Shown here: piece by piece, positions 1 to 11,733 of the stretch
Layout: each line of letters opens with the position of its first letter
Position numbering within the stretch: the stretch's first letter is position 1
From: Prostheceraeus crozeri
Lineage: Eukaryota > Platyhelminthes > Polycladida > Euryleptidae
Reading direction: 5' to 3'
NCBI GenBank assembly: GCA_907163375.1
Contig: CAJQUW010015391.1
Location: 248,001-312,000, forward strand
Length of the DNA stretch: 64,000 nucleotides
Program-made: the position numbers and the translations under genes
Notes under the pieces: model-generated
What the model was told of the DNA's origin: nothing
Seen by the model: the letters and a program-made list of their open reading frames with translations, nothing else
The model's database searches: none

Positions 1-403
1 TCAAGTTTCCGTTTTTAGTACTTATTCTAAAAAGCAAATTGGATGAGAACCTGTCATGTTGTCTTTGACTTCCAGGTTCCTAGAGTCTGTCAGAATTTCA
101 GGGCGTGGGTTTAATGGGATCTGCGGCTACTTCGAAGTGGATGCAACCAAGCCTCAGGTGCTGAGTCAGCTGAGAAACTGTGGGGGTTATTACGGACGCA
201 ACTTCTGATTCATGCACTTCTGCTTTGTTACGTTGGGAAGAGCTGCTCAACAATCCCACGCCTGTCTGTCAATGTCTCTGCTCAGTAGGCGTCTCTGACA
301 CTTCCGCTGTTAGTTCTCGCTCATTTTGGGAAAGACAACTGGCCCGACTGCGTGCTGAGCTGACCGTTAGCTTCTCAGCTGATTAGCACGCGATGTTGCT
401 GCG

Positions 404-440
404 ACATCTGATTGGCTAATTCCAGGCACTCTGATTGGTT
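404..440 (+). promoter_or_regulatory. Paired CCAAT boxes upstream of candidate exon 1
   Basis: Two GATTGG motifs (inverted CCAAT, the NF-Y site) lie at about 408-413 and 430-435, some 95-125 bases upstream of the ATG at 531. That is a plausible core-promoter distance. No clear TATA box is seen; a weak ATAATC lies near 491. The promoter role is inferred from position relative to the signal-peptide exon. Confidence 0.35.
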
Positions 441-530
441 GCTGAACCAGACAAGACGACTCCACTCGAGGTCTCAGTAAAATCTCAGTCATAATCTTCG
501 ATACACCGTCCACATCCGTCCGTCATCAAT

Positions 531-598
531 ATGCGAGTCGTGCACATTTTCCTGCCATATCTTCTGCTATTCCCATGTGCATTTGCATCCCGTGTAAG
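531..598 (+). CDS. Candidate exon 1: signal peptide of a putative Cys-loop receptor-like gene
   Basis: The ATG at 531 has A at -3 and opens a short frame reading MRVVHIFLPYLLLFPCAFA, then SRV. This is a classic signal peptide: basic start, hydrophobic core IFLPYLLLFPC, and an AFA cleavage motif. The frame meets a stop at 600-602, but a strong donor AAG|GTGAGA at 598/599 precedes it and leaves two bases (AG) for the next codon. A second donor (GT at 594) is possible, but only the one at 599 matches the phase of the exon at 26320; the junction codon becomes AGC (Ser). Together with the CCAAT pair upstream this looks like the 5' end of a secreted or membrane protein gene. Assignment to the same gene as the later exons is inferred from phase and order only. 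Confidence 0.5.
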
Positions 599-897
599 GT
601 GAGATCAAAACAGAATCGGTTGGATCGTCAACTTCCACACGCCGATATTTAGTCTTCTTCATAGGCCTATTTGGATTATTGGGAATTGAATTTTCGTTGT
701 TCACAAGATTCGATTGACCAAAGCTATATGAAATACTGATCTTGTGACATCTCTGGTCTGTTTCAGCGCCTTTATGGCCTCCCTTATCGATTCCTGTTCC
801 CTTTTGCCTTTCATGTTTTTCTATTGGTTTCATAGGTCCTACATAAACTATGAGCAGGTAGTTTATCGGTTTGGCTATTTATTCAGCATTTTACTCG

Positions 898-1319
898 GTA
901 CTTGTATTCTTCCCCCCCCCACACACACATTTTTCAAGTTTTCCAAAGTCATCAAATTTCGCCAAAGTTAGTCACAGTGGGCTTAGAATGCACTTCATCT
1001 GTCACTGAGTGACACTACAACACGACTGAGAAGTCTTGCCTGAACACTGGGATGAAGGATTGGTCCCTTAGGTACTCAGTTAGAATAAAAGGTACAGCTG
1101 TGATCACTACCTTCGTGTGATTGTTGTCTACGGACAAATGAAGAGCATTTGTCTAATTCTGAGGCTGTAAATGTTCTACAAGTCAGATAAGAGGAGTTTT
1201 ACACACTCAACGCTATGCGACGTTAGTGAGACTGCCCGTAGGAGCAAGAGAAGATCGTTGACGATGCAACACTTCCGGTGTCAACAACACAAACGTGCGG
1301 GGAGAAGAATAGAAGCACC
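898..1319 (+). repeat. Unclassified dispersed repeat, copy 1
   Basis: About 420 bp that recur in inverted orientation at 39145-39563, at roughly 85-90% identity by eye. Shared landmarks in order are a C-run with TTTTTCAAGTTTTC, a TTGGTCCCTT block, TGTTCTACAAGTCAGATAAG, ACACTCAACGCTATGCGACG and a second G/C run. The best-preserved part reads MFYKSDK-SFTHSTLCDVSET in both copies, with no known protein match that I recognise. No terminal inverted repeat or target duplication is apparent. Confidence 0.7.
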
Positions 1320-1848
1320 TTTTACTCTAATGTGCCTTAGGCCATATCCCTTAAACTTAACTTGTAGCTCAAATTAAGTTTAAAAAAGTGTTTCTTTAAC
1401 CCTACATTTTTAGCTCTTTTTAGTTAATGATTTATCATATTTTTTTACTAAACCGCCAATGCCATTGTGCGCTGTGTAAATTTTTTTCGTCTGTCGTTTT
1501 ATGTGCCATTGAAGTTGGTTGTTTGAGAATGGCATGCGAAATAGACTAAATAGCTCCTCAGATTTTTTCATGCAGTCTCTGTCTATCGAGTAACAGAATA
1601 CTGTATTCTCGTGTTCTTCTATCTGCCGATCTATATTCCTGATAGGGTCGCAACAGCTTATCCTTTTCTAGCACCTTATTTTATTATCACTTTATCAGTA
1701 TAACTTTCTGTCACTTAATTGTCTAGCAAATCGGCTTCGGTAGACCTATTTACTTCCTCACATTGCTACTGTCAGTGCTTTCATGTAATAACACGTTTAG
1801 TATGAGGAAGCACAAGAAAATGAAGTTTATGTTACATGTATGTCGTGT
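1320..1848. other. Featureless stretch
   Basis: AT-rich sequence with no recognisable gene or repeat. The last eight bases (1841-1848, TGTCGTGT) are the left target duplication of the next element. Confidence 0.5.
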
Positions 1849-2079
1849 CTCGGGCGTCACTAGAAAATTTTTCGGGGGGGGACAAGTTTTTTTGTGACGT
1901 GAAGTTCTTTGCTATCTCAAGATTCAGATCAATCAGATGCCGTAGCTAGCTGATTTTTGCGCGCCGCCCGACAGAAAATGATGGAAACGCCTGTTTTTAG
2001 AAGTCAGGACCTTCATTTTTTGACGCGACCTCGGCGCTTTGGGGGCACGCCCATAGCCACACCCCTGGCGACGCCCCTG
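1849..2079. mobile_element. hAT-type MITE, 231 bp
   Basis: The ends are 15-bp terminal inverted repeats: CTCGGGCGTCACTAG at the left and CAGGGGCGTCGCCAG read inward from the right (11 of 15 match). The element is flanked by an exact 8-bp duplication TGTCGTGT at 1841-1848 and 2080-2087. A CA-GGG type end plus an 8-bp duplication fits the hAT superfamily. It is internally GC-rich against AT-rich surroundings and has no transposase, so it is non-autonomous. Confidence 0.8.
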
Positions 2080-2087
2080 TGTCGTGT

Positions 2088-3717
2088 CACATGTCTTTTG
2101 CCACTTTATATATTCCACCTATCACCATCACCAAGGACCTCAATGGTGTTACTTACTTAGCAAAATTAAGTTACTTATAGCCTCACTGCATATGATTGTC
2201 TATGTATTTGTCTTATTTCTTTCATATGAAGGGACCTGTGATGGTCCTATATCATGATTATCGACTGGTTTCTGGCTTCCCAGTTAGAAATACAACTTCT
2301 ACATTTTCAGGTAACATTTTATTATTATCATACAAAGTAGTGTATTGTAAGTGCATTCATAGCATCTGGTTATTTCACATACGTTGAAGTACTTCCTTTA
2401 TTGATGAGAGATAAGAAGGGCAATCCGTCTATTGTAAACAAAGGAAAATAATACTGTTTCAGACTACACCCACATCACGTGGGAATCACTAACGAGACTG
2501 TCCTTTTGTATTAGTGCATCTGCCATATTCGTGTATAATTTTAATAGCATTGTATCATGCCGTCTGTAGTAAGGAGCAGAGCAGAAGTAACTCCATTTAA
2601 TAAATTCTGATTTTTGTCTATAGATTATGTAATTAAGTGTCATTTTCATGATGAGTAAGACACAAATCAAATCTATAGGCTAAAATACAAAAAGCATATT
2701 TTTTGAAAAGTGATGGTCATTGACCAGAGTCATTGGATTGGAAGGATCCCATGTCCTGATGTAAGGAAAACGTCTGTCCATGGGCTAAAAAAGCATGCTT
2801 TTCTGATCCAATACATGATTTTTGAATTTGATTTTATTATTCTTTAAATGAACCGTTACATGATTTCTTGATGAAATGTGCTCGATCGTGATTTCGACGA
2901 TGGTACGCAACATCATGAATTGCAATCTAAAATTGCATTCTTTTAACAGTGAAAAGATTTGGGCTACATTTCTAATTTCATATCAAAATTGAATTTTATA
3001 CAATTAAGTTGATAGAGATTGCTGTAATGCAAATATTTTCATCGATCTTGGCTCATCCATCGAAAGCGTTCTTGTTAATTAAAATTTCTAACGTTCACTA
3101 TTGATGCTTGATGCAAGGCAAGCTGTCGATATTCAAATAGTTCACCTGTACGCTAATTAGTGAGAGGAGCAACGAAACTTCAACCCCGTGTCACGGAACT
3201 TTATTGCACAACACGATGCTATGTCATCCGAGGAACAAGAGAAACGAGAAGACGAAATGAATTATGCATTTATTTCAGCAATGTTGCTGATAATAAAACT
3301 TGCTTTATAGGATTCATATTTGAGTCCAAGTTGTTACAGAGGTCCACAGTCTTGTGATAACACAATAAAATATGGGATCATAAATTTCCAAGGGGGAAGA
3401 AATTTCCGAAAATATGCTTAGATGCACTTGTGGTGTTTTACATGGTGCAGATGTTTCAATTTTGTGCATGCCAATGCACAAAGGTTCGCAGTCAAAAGGT
3501 TTCAGGTAACTAAGTGAGTCGTAGAGAAAGGGAACAATGTGATATTCATGATCTTATTTGATATCATCACATTATTATAGGCCAGTTAGGATTTCGGATT
3601 TGATAACTGTATATAAGGTAGGCAAGTTATATCTTGCAACAACACCAATAGTGGTGAGAGGGCCATTCCCCATGTCATGTACGCATCAATCTATTGTCAT
3701 GCCATTTTGATAAATCA
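2088..3717. other. Featureless stretch
   Basis: About 1.6 kb of AT-rich sequence. Short open frames here have no recognisable domains and no good splice sites. Confidence 0.5.
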
Positions 3718-4154
3718 CACTGTAAACCGTTGACTGACAATTGACAGACATTTATCCTACAAAATTTATTTTGTCGGTCATTGTCAGTTCTTGTAGGATG
3801 ACTGCCACTGAACACCTACAACATCTGACAAAAAGCGACTAAATGACTAGCAAAGAATTGTAGCTTAAAATTAATCAAAAATGTATGTAATTAATCAAAT
3901 TATGTCAAAATAAATCATGGTTTTGCCACACAATAATACAGTCTGCCCAAAAGTCAAGCAATCACTAATCGAAAAATCAATCAATATTCAACAGCTTTTG
4001 TGTAGTTAATTTACATACAAAGCATCTGTTTCGATGTCGGTGGGAACCTACAAATCCGTCGGTCGTCGGATATCGCAGGATATTGGAGGTGACAATCGTC
4101 GGTTGATTTTGTCAGTAATTTTGTAGGATAATTGTCGGTCTACGGTTTACAGTG
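3718..4154. mobile_element. MITE with CACTGTAAACCGT ends, 437 bp
   Basis: Both ends begin CACTGTAAACCGT when read inward, and the match continues with a few gaps through GACAATT...ATCCTACAAAATT, about 37-48 bp. Internal blocks rich in GACAA/TTGTC and GTCGG form further inverted repeats. I could not identify a convincing target duplication, so the superfamily is left open. There is no coding capacity. Confidence 0.7.
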
Positions 4155-7100
4155 CACAGACCCGAATAGACTCAGCCATTCCCGTCATGTGTTTACAAGG
4201 TGTCACATGATGTCATATAAATTATTTACGTTTTGTTCACTGGCAATTATATTTTTCTTCTTTTGACACCGTCTTACAATGACTTTCAAAACGCAGCTCT
4301 CACTTTTTGTGTAACAGCTTTCTTTGTCTTCAAACCTGACTTGTCTGTTTAGATTGTCAATAACTCCAAATATAAGTTATTCCATGCACTGTGTGAATGT
4401 AATTTTGTTGGAACGCGTTTATTTCGAACACTCTCTGGTCTAGGCGTTTTGATAATAGATAATCGTGATAGCTTTTGATAATTCGACTGTTTTCGAGACT
4501 TGATTAAAGCATATTGGCGCATTGCATATTTCCTTTCTGTGCTACGTTCATTTTTGTTTCAGCAATTTCATCGGTAAGATTTATTATAGCGCGACAGGGT
4601 TGGTTTCAAGGAATTACGACAACATTGCCCATTCTATAAAACGGCGAGAACTGTCAGTCAGGAAAATAACATAGTTCCTTTTCTACGTAGGCTCTCACGT
4701 AAAGCAAGTGTTCATGTATTGTGAGAATTTCGAGCACCTTGATGAATGCGTGTCATAAATTACTTGCTTCGTTAATTTGCAAAGTCATCCGCAAATGTAA
4801 AAAAAGGGGCAAAGATTGAAACGCAGTGTTAAATGTTCAACTGATTTAAATGGTATTCATATCTTGTATATAGTTCCATGCAAGCAGATTAGAAAAGTCC
4901 TGATGCACAGGTCAAAGAAAGAACTGGTCGTAAAGCTGAAAGTTGTCGGCAGTTACTCGAAATATCAGTGATTCTTAGTGTTGTTACATTGGCTATTTTG
5001 TACGGTTACGATGTGCGCCGCACTTATTTTTTCTGAGAACACGTTATACTTACGGAGCTATCATCACCAACCGTCTAATAAGTAGATACTTACATAGAAA
5101 GTTATACTTGTATTTCTTTGAATTCACAACAATTGACTTGTTTGACAGATTATGTTACAGTTGATTACAATGCAATCAAATAATGTTTTTTATGTCACCG
5201 GAAATGTGGATGTATGTAATGCAGGATCATGGACTAGATGGTTTCCGTAATGATTTCACAAAGGACGTGAATAAGGTATAGGTGGTCTAACGAATTCAAT
5301 TGTAGGCCACCGCTATGCCAAAAGACGCTATTTGACAAATCAATTCTGATCAAATTGATGAGTTGCTTTCGTTCGATCCTTGAAGAACTACAGGAAGTCT
5401 TTTCAATATAATCTTTGATATATTGTGAAAAGCGCGAAGGTCGACAAATTGGTTTTAACTCTTATGTATGTCTAATAGATACATGTCAGTGCAGAGTGTC
5501 AAGGCAAAGGACAGGAAGGTCCATTCACAGACATGAACTCAACAACAGAAAGTGTGAAATAACTTGTTGGTAGTCCGTTGATTAGATGTCTTGACAATAG
5601 TCTTTGAAGATGCGAAATATCAGCCATAGCGCGGTTTGCAGCTGAAAGCTTATGGCCAATGCTGTTTGCTGGACTGCCGACTCTCATTGACACTAATGTG
5701 ATGGTAGTTCAAGATAGCGGCCTACGTCCAAAGACCTATTATGTGTGCCTCCGGCCTTAAAGACGATTATTGGCCACTTACTTCCTTTAATGGAGAGAAA
5801 TTTTTAATGAGGAGAAGCTTCCGAAATCTTACAATCAGAAATGTAATTCAGCTAGAATTTACACCTTGCTATTCACGTCCATTTTGAGCAATCAAGATTC
5901 TTGCGTTGTTTACAACTCCTATATTTTGCAATTTTGCTAGATTAATTGATTTGAGAATTCTACAGTTATCGGATTGCACTTGCGGTTCTGGTTCATGCTG
6001 GAAAGGAACGATCACTTCCTCTGACACAACTTTGTTTATCACTGACGCGACACTTAAGTTATAGTGTATTTAAATGAAGAGCAAATACTGTAGTTGAATT
6101 CGTATAAGACGAATACCTGAATGTCGCGTCTGTTGTAAACAATACTGTCTGTTTCTTGAAAACTGAAACTGTCTTGTACATGACGCAATTTCATTCACTT
6201 AAACATGAACATGTACGAGAGGTCAATAATGGAGCAAGAGGAAAATGTATTAAACTTTTATAGAACATAAATTATTGATGGTGATATCCTTTTAATCAAA
6301 TACCAGTCATATGAATTCTAGCATGAGTAGTTTCAATTATTTACCGGAACAAATTTGGAGTGAGAGGGGGAACTGATTTCGAATGCGGTGATACGGAAAG
6401 ATTTAATGATTAGATCTGATTCCTCAATGAATAAGCAACTGTTGACAAGAGACTTGTATTGAAGCAACCGCTCCATCGGATGTTCCCGGTGTCAAACTTC
6501 CGGACTTGTTGCGCCAAGTTGTCATCAGATCCTCAGAACGATAATTTTAGTACAATGCCTTCATTTTTACGCCAGATAGACTCAAGCAATATCTGAACAG
6601 CAACTCACACAATCAGTGTTACAATATCTCGATTATTTCGCTCGCTTTCATGCTTCATGCGCCAAAAGCTTTTTTACAATTATCAAACATGAACCGAAAT
6701 TGTTCTCCATATGTAAAGAAAACAAAGTAGTAGTACAAATCTCGTTGCAGATAAGTGGTATTTTATGTGACGAGTTATTTATTCATTGATTATAATTGCT
6801 ATGACAACTGATGTGTGGTGGTGAGGGTTTGATCCTGCCAATTGACACAGTCGCATAAGTGGTCTTCGACAATCTAACGCATCTACACGATTTATCTGTT
6901 TACAATTAATGCAATTTCAATATGTACGAACATGCATGTCCTACTCTCTCTCTCTCTCTCAAAAACCTATCAAAATACGTTTGTCTTTCATTTCATTTTT
7001 CCCGCTTTAGATTCGAAAGATTTATTTAAAACATGCATGCATATGTCAAACCGTTTACATTATACTGTGTTCTGGCTGTGTTCTAACTGATTTAACCAGC

Positions 7101-8940
7101 TTCTCTTGCGTATTGAATCAAACTTATATATGGAATGCATGGTTAGCCGATAGGTGCCATTCTGCAAACTGAATTTACGTCTCGCATGATAACTTTCCTG
7201 CAAGAATTAAGAATGGTTCAAAAAAATACTATTCATGGTTTTGGTCGTGTGAGAAAATTTCTGCAATTCCAAATTGACGTGATGCATTAGACGGAAGAAT
7301 TATAAGTAAACGACCTGCAAAATTTGCAAGTCATTCTCGTAGTACCAAAAGTCAGCAAAAAGTTGACAAAAAAGTCGCACTGCACACTGTATTTGGAAAC
7401 ATTTCTACATCCTGTATGCTAAAAATATTGCTGTGCAATTTTCGGTCCAAAAAACCGAATCCATCACCGTAATTTAAGTGGTGTGTGATGCACTTAAAAT
7501 TAATTGGCTCGCGTCATAAGATGCAGATATCCTTGCTTGTACTATAAGGAGAAGGTCATAAACCTGACCTTGTCCTTATTGTACATGGAATAATAGTTGA
7601 ATCATAAATTACAAGTGCATTTTATGTGAAAAAACTTTACATGAATGCTAAATAACAGAGCAAATTAAAGGTACTTATAATATATTATATTTTGCATGAG
7701 AGTCATTTGCTCCACTAGGTTACAAATAGTTCATGAAAAATGTTAAAGTTAGCCAATCACATCAAATATTCAGATGTTCGCAGATGTAGGTACAAATAGA
7801 AATTTGACATTTACTTTTAGATACATATATAGTGTAGTGAAAGTGATATCAGCTAATCAGTAATTCGCGACAATTGGTCACAGAGTATCCATACATTAAT
7901 TGCTTTATCCTATGACTACGTGACTACGTCTTTCAAAGAATGTGCTTCAAAGTAATGCTTCAAAAATTGCAAAAGCTTGTGAAGTGAACTATTCAAATCA
8001 GTAATTAATATTTGTATCAAAATATCAATAATCGATGTTCGCATAGTACCGGTATGGAATGAATAAGTACTTGTAATATTAATCGATTTACGATTTTCAT
8101 TTTTGCGTGTTAATACCCCCGGGGACTGATCAATTTTAATTCGGTGTCGCGAGAGATGAGTTTGGTGTTAAGTCAAAATGTTATTGATAAAATCGTCTAA
8201 GGGGTAGCTGAAAAAAATAATTTGAATGACAGGAATGCTCTTTGCTACATCCAAAACCAATGTCCTTGATATAATCTTATTTTATTTATAAATTTTCATT
8301 TTTATGCCTTTTATTTTGATCTATTGAGCGTGCTGTTTTGCACAGGTGGAGGCTGTTACTTGTTGGACTCCAAGTTGCTATTCTGCTATCGCTATATTCC
8401 ACTATTATTTTTCATTTTCTTAGCTCGAGGGCACAAGAGTCTCCAATTGTTAACAACAAAATGATTTTTGCCTTCATTTCATCTCTCCTCTCATCTGCAT
8501 TTGCGGTGTATCTGCTTGCACATTCGTTAGCCAATTCATGATTAACTGGCTAATTGATTAGCAGTCCAAAACCATTAGCTTCCGCGTATCCTGATGCGTA
8601 ATAATAAACAATTCTACTATTATTAGAAGGTTGATTAACTCACGTCTACCAGAGCAGAATGCAAAGTAGTCTTTCCTGCGTCCTTTGTGTTCCATTTTAT
8701 TCCCTTTTATCCAGTTGAAGCTGATCGCGGAACGTTGATTGATATACATCTAATTTCTCAGTCGAAGACTTATTCCTCCTTCGATCAAAATCCTGGATTA
8801 TGCCAAAACCACTCAATTTGAGTAAAACTTCAGACCACAGGCATCGATGCAGACAACCTCCGACTACGAAAGACTGCAATCATTCGATCTCTCCAACTTT
8901 CCATCAATATTTCGGAGAACTTGGTGTCTTTGTGACTTTT
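4155..8940. other. Long intronic/intergenic stretch without recognisable genes
   Basis: AT-rich sequence apart from the CT run at 6944-6960. Open frames at 5499-5693 and 8338-8879 lack domains and splice context. A TTTTTGTTTCAG...GTAAG pair near 4550-4580 encloses only 11 bases and is not called as an exon. Confidence 0.5.
6944..6960 (+). repeat. (CT)n microsatellite
   Basis: A short uninterrupted run of CT dinucleotides, about eight units. Confidence 0.9.
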
Positions 8941-9462
8941 TACTTCAAATCCAAGGGAAAGCAGATTGAAGTTTTCACTAAAGTGGAAATTTTTCTATAT
9001 TTTCTCTGATTAAGTGCAAAGTAGGAAGTCTAGAGCCATAATTTTTGGAATGGAGTATCTTCAAGTAATTTCCTATTATATGCATGTGATATTATCATGT
9101 TTCTGATTGGACTTGCTTGTGAGAATGTGGTGAATGGTTGTGCTTGAATGTGCTAGGAAAACTTTTGAATCTGAATGTTTTTAGCACAGACAAAGTCGCA
9201 CCAACATGATAAGAAATTACCTGAAGAGAAAAGTTTTGGTTCCAGGCCAAAAATAATAGCTGAAGACATTATAAAAAATGTAAACATATAAAATATCATA
9301 AAAAATATTTTATGCTAAAAACTCCAATATGCTACACATTGGATTTATAAGTGCCTTTCTTTGATCCTGCCTGACAAGAAGAGGAACGTGATAGAACTCG
9401 GCAGACGTACAGATTCTTAGCAACCATATGACGTACATTATTCTATGAAAGTCTCATTTTCG
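8941..9462. mobile_element. Foldback MITE, copy A (left arm truncated)
   Basis: Shares blocks with 39970-40619: GATTGAAG...TTTTC, TCTCTGATT, GGAATGnnnTCTTCAAGTAATTTCC, TTTCTTTGATCCTGCCTGACAAG and a terminal GTCTCATTTTCG at about 9450-9462. Left and right halves are imperfect inverted copies, so the single strand would fold on itself. The outer left arm is missing compared with copy B. No protein is encoded. Confidence 0.65.
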
Positions 9463-11085
9463 GATTCGTTTCCTGAAAGAACTCGTGCTGACAGCCGGAC
9501 TTTTGAGAAATCGAAATGTTGTCGACAGTTCCCAGCTTTTTGATTTTTTAATATTCTGAGTTATACTGCATTAAAAATTAATTTCGAAATTTTTATCGGT
9601 TTTCTCCTGTTTATTTTGTTGATTGGAGCTCACCCGCTTGATTCCCTAAATGCAGCTAAACAAGGTGTGATGCTAAAATCTGTCTCCAGTCCATACTCGT
9701 TCGAACTTCATTTGTGGATCTTCCACGAAATTAACGTCTGAGTGGACTAATAAAAATTAAGTGTAATATGGCTGGTCTGTTTCCGGTATGCGAGTAGGGA
9801 AATCAATCAGTCGCAGCAATCATTCTTTTCGTGGCTAGGAAATCTTTCCTCAGATATGGAAGTACTTAATACATGAACTGATGTTGGCTGATCTCACATG
9901 GAAAGAACAATGTGTGCGGTCTTAATAGAGATATTTAATAGCTCATCGGAACGGTTGATGTGTAGAAGATCTGAACAATCCAATCATCGGTGCATGATCT
10001 CCAATTAAATTGATAGAATGGGCAATTTGGTGTCAACGATTTTCGAGGATGTGCCGCGTTTACCATCGAACATGGGAGGCAGTTCGTGACTCAGCAGTAG
10101 ACAATTCAGAATGTCCTCACACGAGAGCAAGTGTCAGCGGCCACCATCACTGTTGTTTATTTTCATCCTGAGTCACCATCGGGCCGTGAAGAGAAACTGA
10201 CTTTTATCCGTTAAAACGTTCTCTCCTTCAAAATTGCATGATTAACTTGTCTAGCAACTTTTTTCTTCATTTCACTAATGTCTTCCTCTCAACTCACGTG
10301 CTGTTTTTATAACTAATCATTTGAGAAATCATCCGACAGCCATTTTGATAGAAGTCAATTGAAGTAATTGCTGCATCTTATTATTTTGTCATAATCATAA
10401 GATGCAGTCCCTCTTAGTTTGATAACCTAGTTGGCAGTACATCATGGAAATGGATGAGTACCGTTGCATCAGTCATCGGTGGAAACTAGGGCTATGCGCG
10501 TTGAACCGGTTATTTCTGTTGCACCGGTTCTCGGGCTGGTGCACCTAAGTGTCAATTTCGAGACATTTCTTATTTTAGTGCATTATTTCAACTACCTAAG
10601 TAAAATTAATTCAATTTTTATTATGTCTCAGCCACACCAAATGTGGAGAGAAAGCGATTTTGAGCATACAAATGAATTGATCCAACGGAGGGAACATTTC
10701 AAACTCTGGGGTGTTAGCTGATTTGGAACTTTAGCTTTATGGTAATCATGGCCTTAACATAAACGCAACGCATTGTATGATGTCTTCAAGATTGTAAGTT
10801 TTATCATTTTTGTTCTGCTAACAGGTTGCATATCTCAAAAATTTCTGTTGTGATCTAGTTCAAAGCATTCACTTGGAACTATGACGGGTCAAGTAAGATG
10901 AGAGTCACTTGCAAGTATTGGCGAAATAGGACTAAAAGACGCCGTTACAAGTCTGCTTCTGACTGTGAGCGCACTGAATTCCGGTGCTCCATTCCGATAC
11001 CGATCTCGGTTAACATTTATCGAGACCCCGAATCCCAATAGATTTAATTGTATGGAGCACTTATTTACACAATAGAGAGTGCAAT
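9463..11085. other. Featureless stretch
   Basis: No supported gene. A small hairpin forms around TGCATCTTAT near 10372 and its complement near 10400. The 85-codon frame at 10464-10721 has no recognisable domain. Confidence 0.45.
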
Positions 11086-11210
11086 GCGCCTTCTGGAGTT
11101 ACTCGACTGCACTCCGCACAGTGCGCCTTCTGGAGCTACTCCGCTGAACTCCGCACAGTGCGCCATCTGGAGCTACCCTGCGCTTGTGCGTCTTCTATAG
11201 TTGTTCCGCT
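11086..11210 (+). repeat. 37-bp tandem repeat, about 3.4 units
   Basis: Units begin GCGCCTTCTGGAG and end CTCCGCACAGT. Unit 1 is 11086-11122 and unit 2 is 11123-11159, each 37 bp. Unit 3 (from 11160) is shortened and unit 4 (from 11188) is diverged and partial. It is GC-rich against its surroundings. Confidence 0.8.
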
Positions 11211-11511
11211 TCATCTGCATCTTTCACCCACTCCACGTCAGTACCTCCAAGTTATATATCCGCATTCATAATTAATCCCTGCATGTCAGTCAACATTAGC
11301 AAATTAGTAGCGATAAGCTATAAGTCATCCATGAATTATGTATGGCAGGGTGCCTGGCCTTAGCCGCGTCCAGTTTATTGAAAGATGAAAAATACACTAG
11401 ATATAAGATGAAAACTTGTCTTGCATGACATGCATGACCCCATAACCCAAGACAAAGATATCTCACAGAATAAAGTTGAGATTGTGAATGCAAATACAAG
11501 ACTTGTGATAA

Positions 11512-11733
11512 TCATTGAGCGAGGAAGATGAGTGGGAGGAAGTCAGTGAAAATTTGGCAATGAATTTGCGGACCGTGACTCAGAGATCGCAGAACTCTGA
11601 TCGCTGCGTTACATTTCGTTAGCCGGTCGGGGCGGAAGAATAGACAAAATAAAATAGGACCCAATGCACTTCCATGTGGCACCCCTATATTCACTTTGAC
11701 CCATGAAGAAAAACAGAAATCTTTAGTCATCAC
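11512..11733 (-). pseudogene. LINE reverse transcriptase fragment
   Basis: The minus-strand frame reads VKVNIGVPHGSALGPILF, which matches the conserved RT block (G)VPQGSVLGPLLF of CR1/L2/Jockey-type non-LTR retrotransposons. Downstream RLTKCNAAIRVL resembles the RLQ.vQNAAARL block that normally lies well over 100 residues further on, so the segment between (including the F-YADD region) seems deleted. It is a truncated, inactive copy. The exact clade cannot be fixed by eye. Confidence 0.7.

Noticed and set aside
4550-4580. Possible 11-base microexon between TTTTTGTTTCAG and GTAAGATTT
   Set aside because: An 11-base insert would shift the phase that exons 1 and 2 otherwise share, and nothing else supports it.
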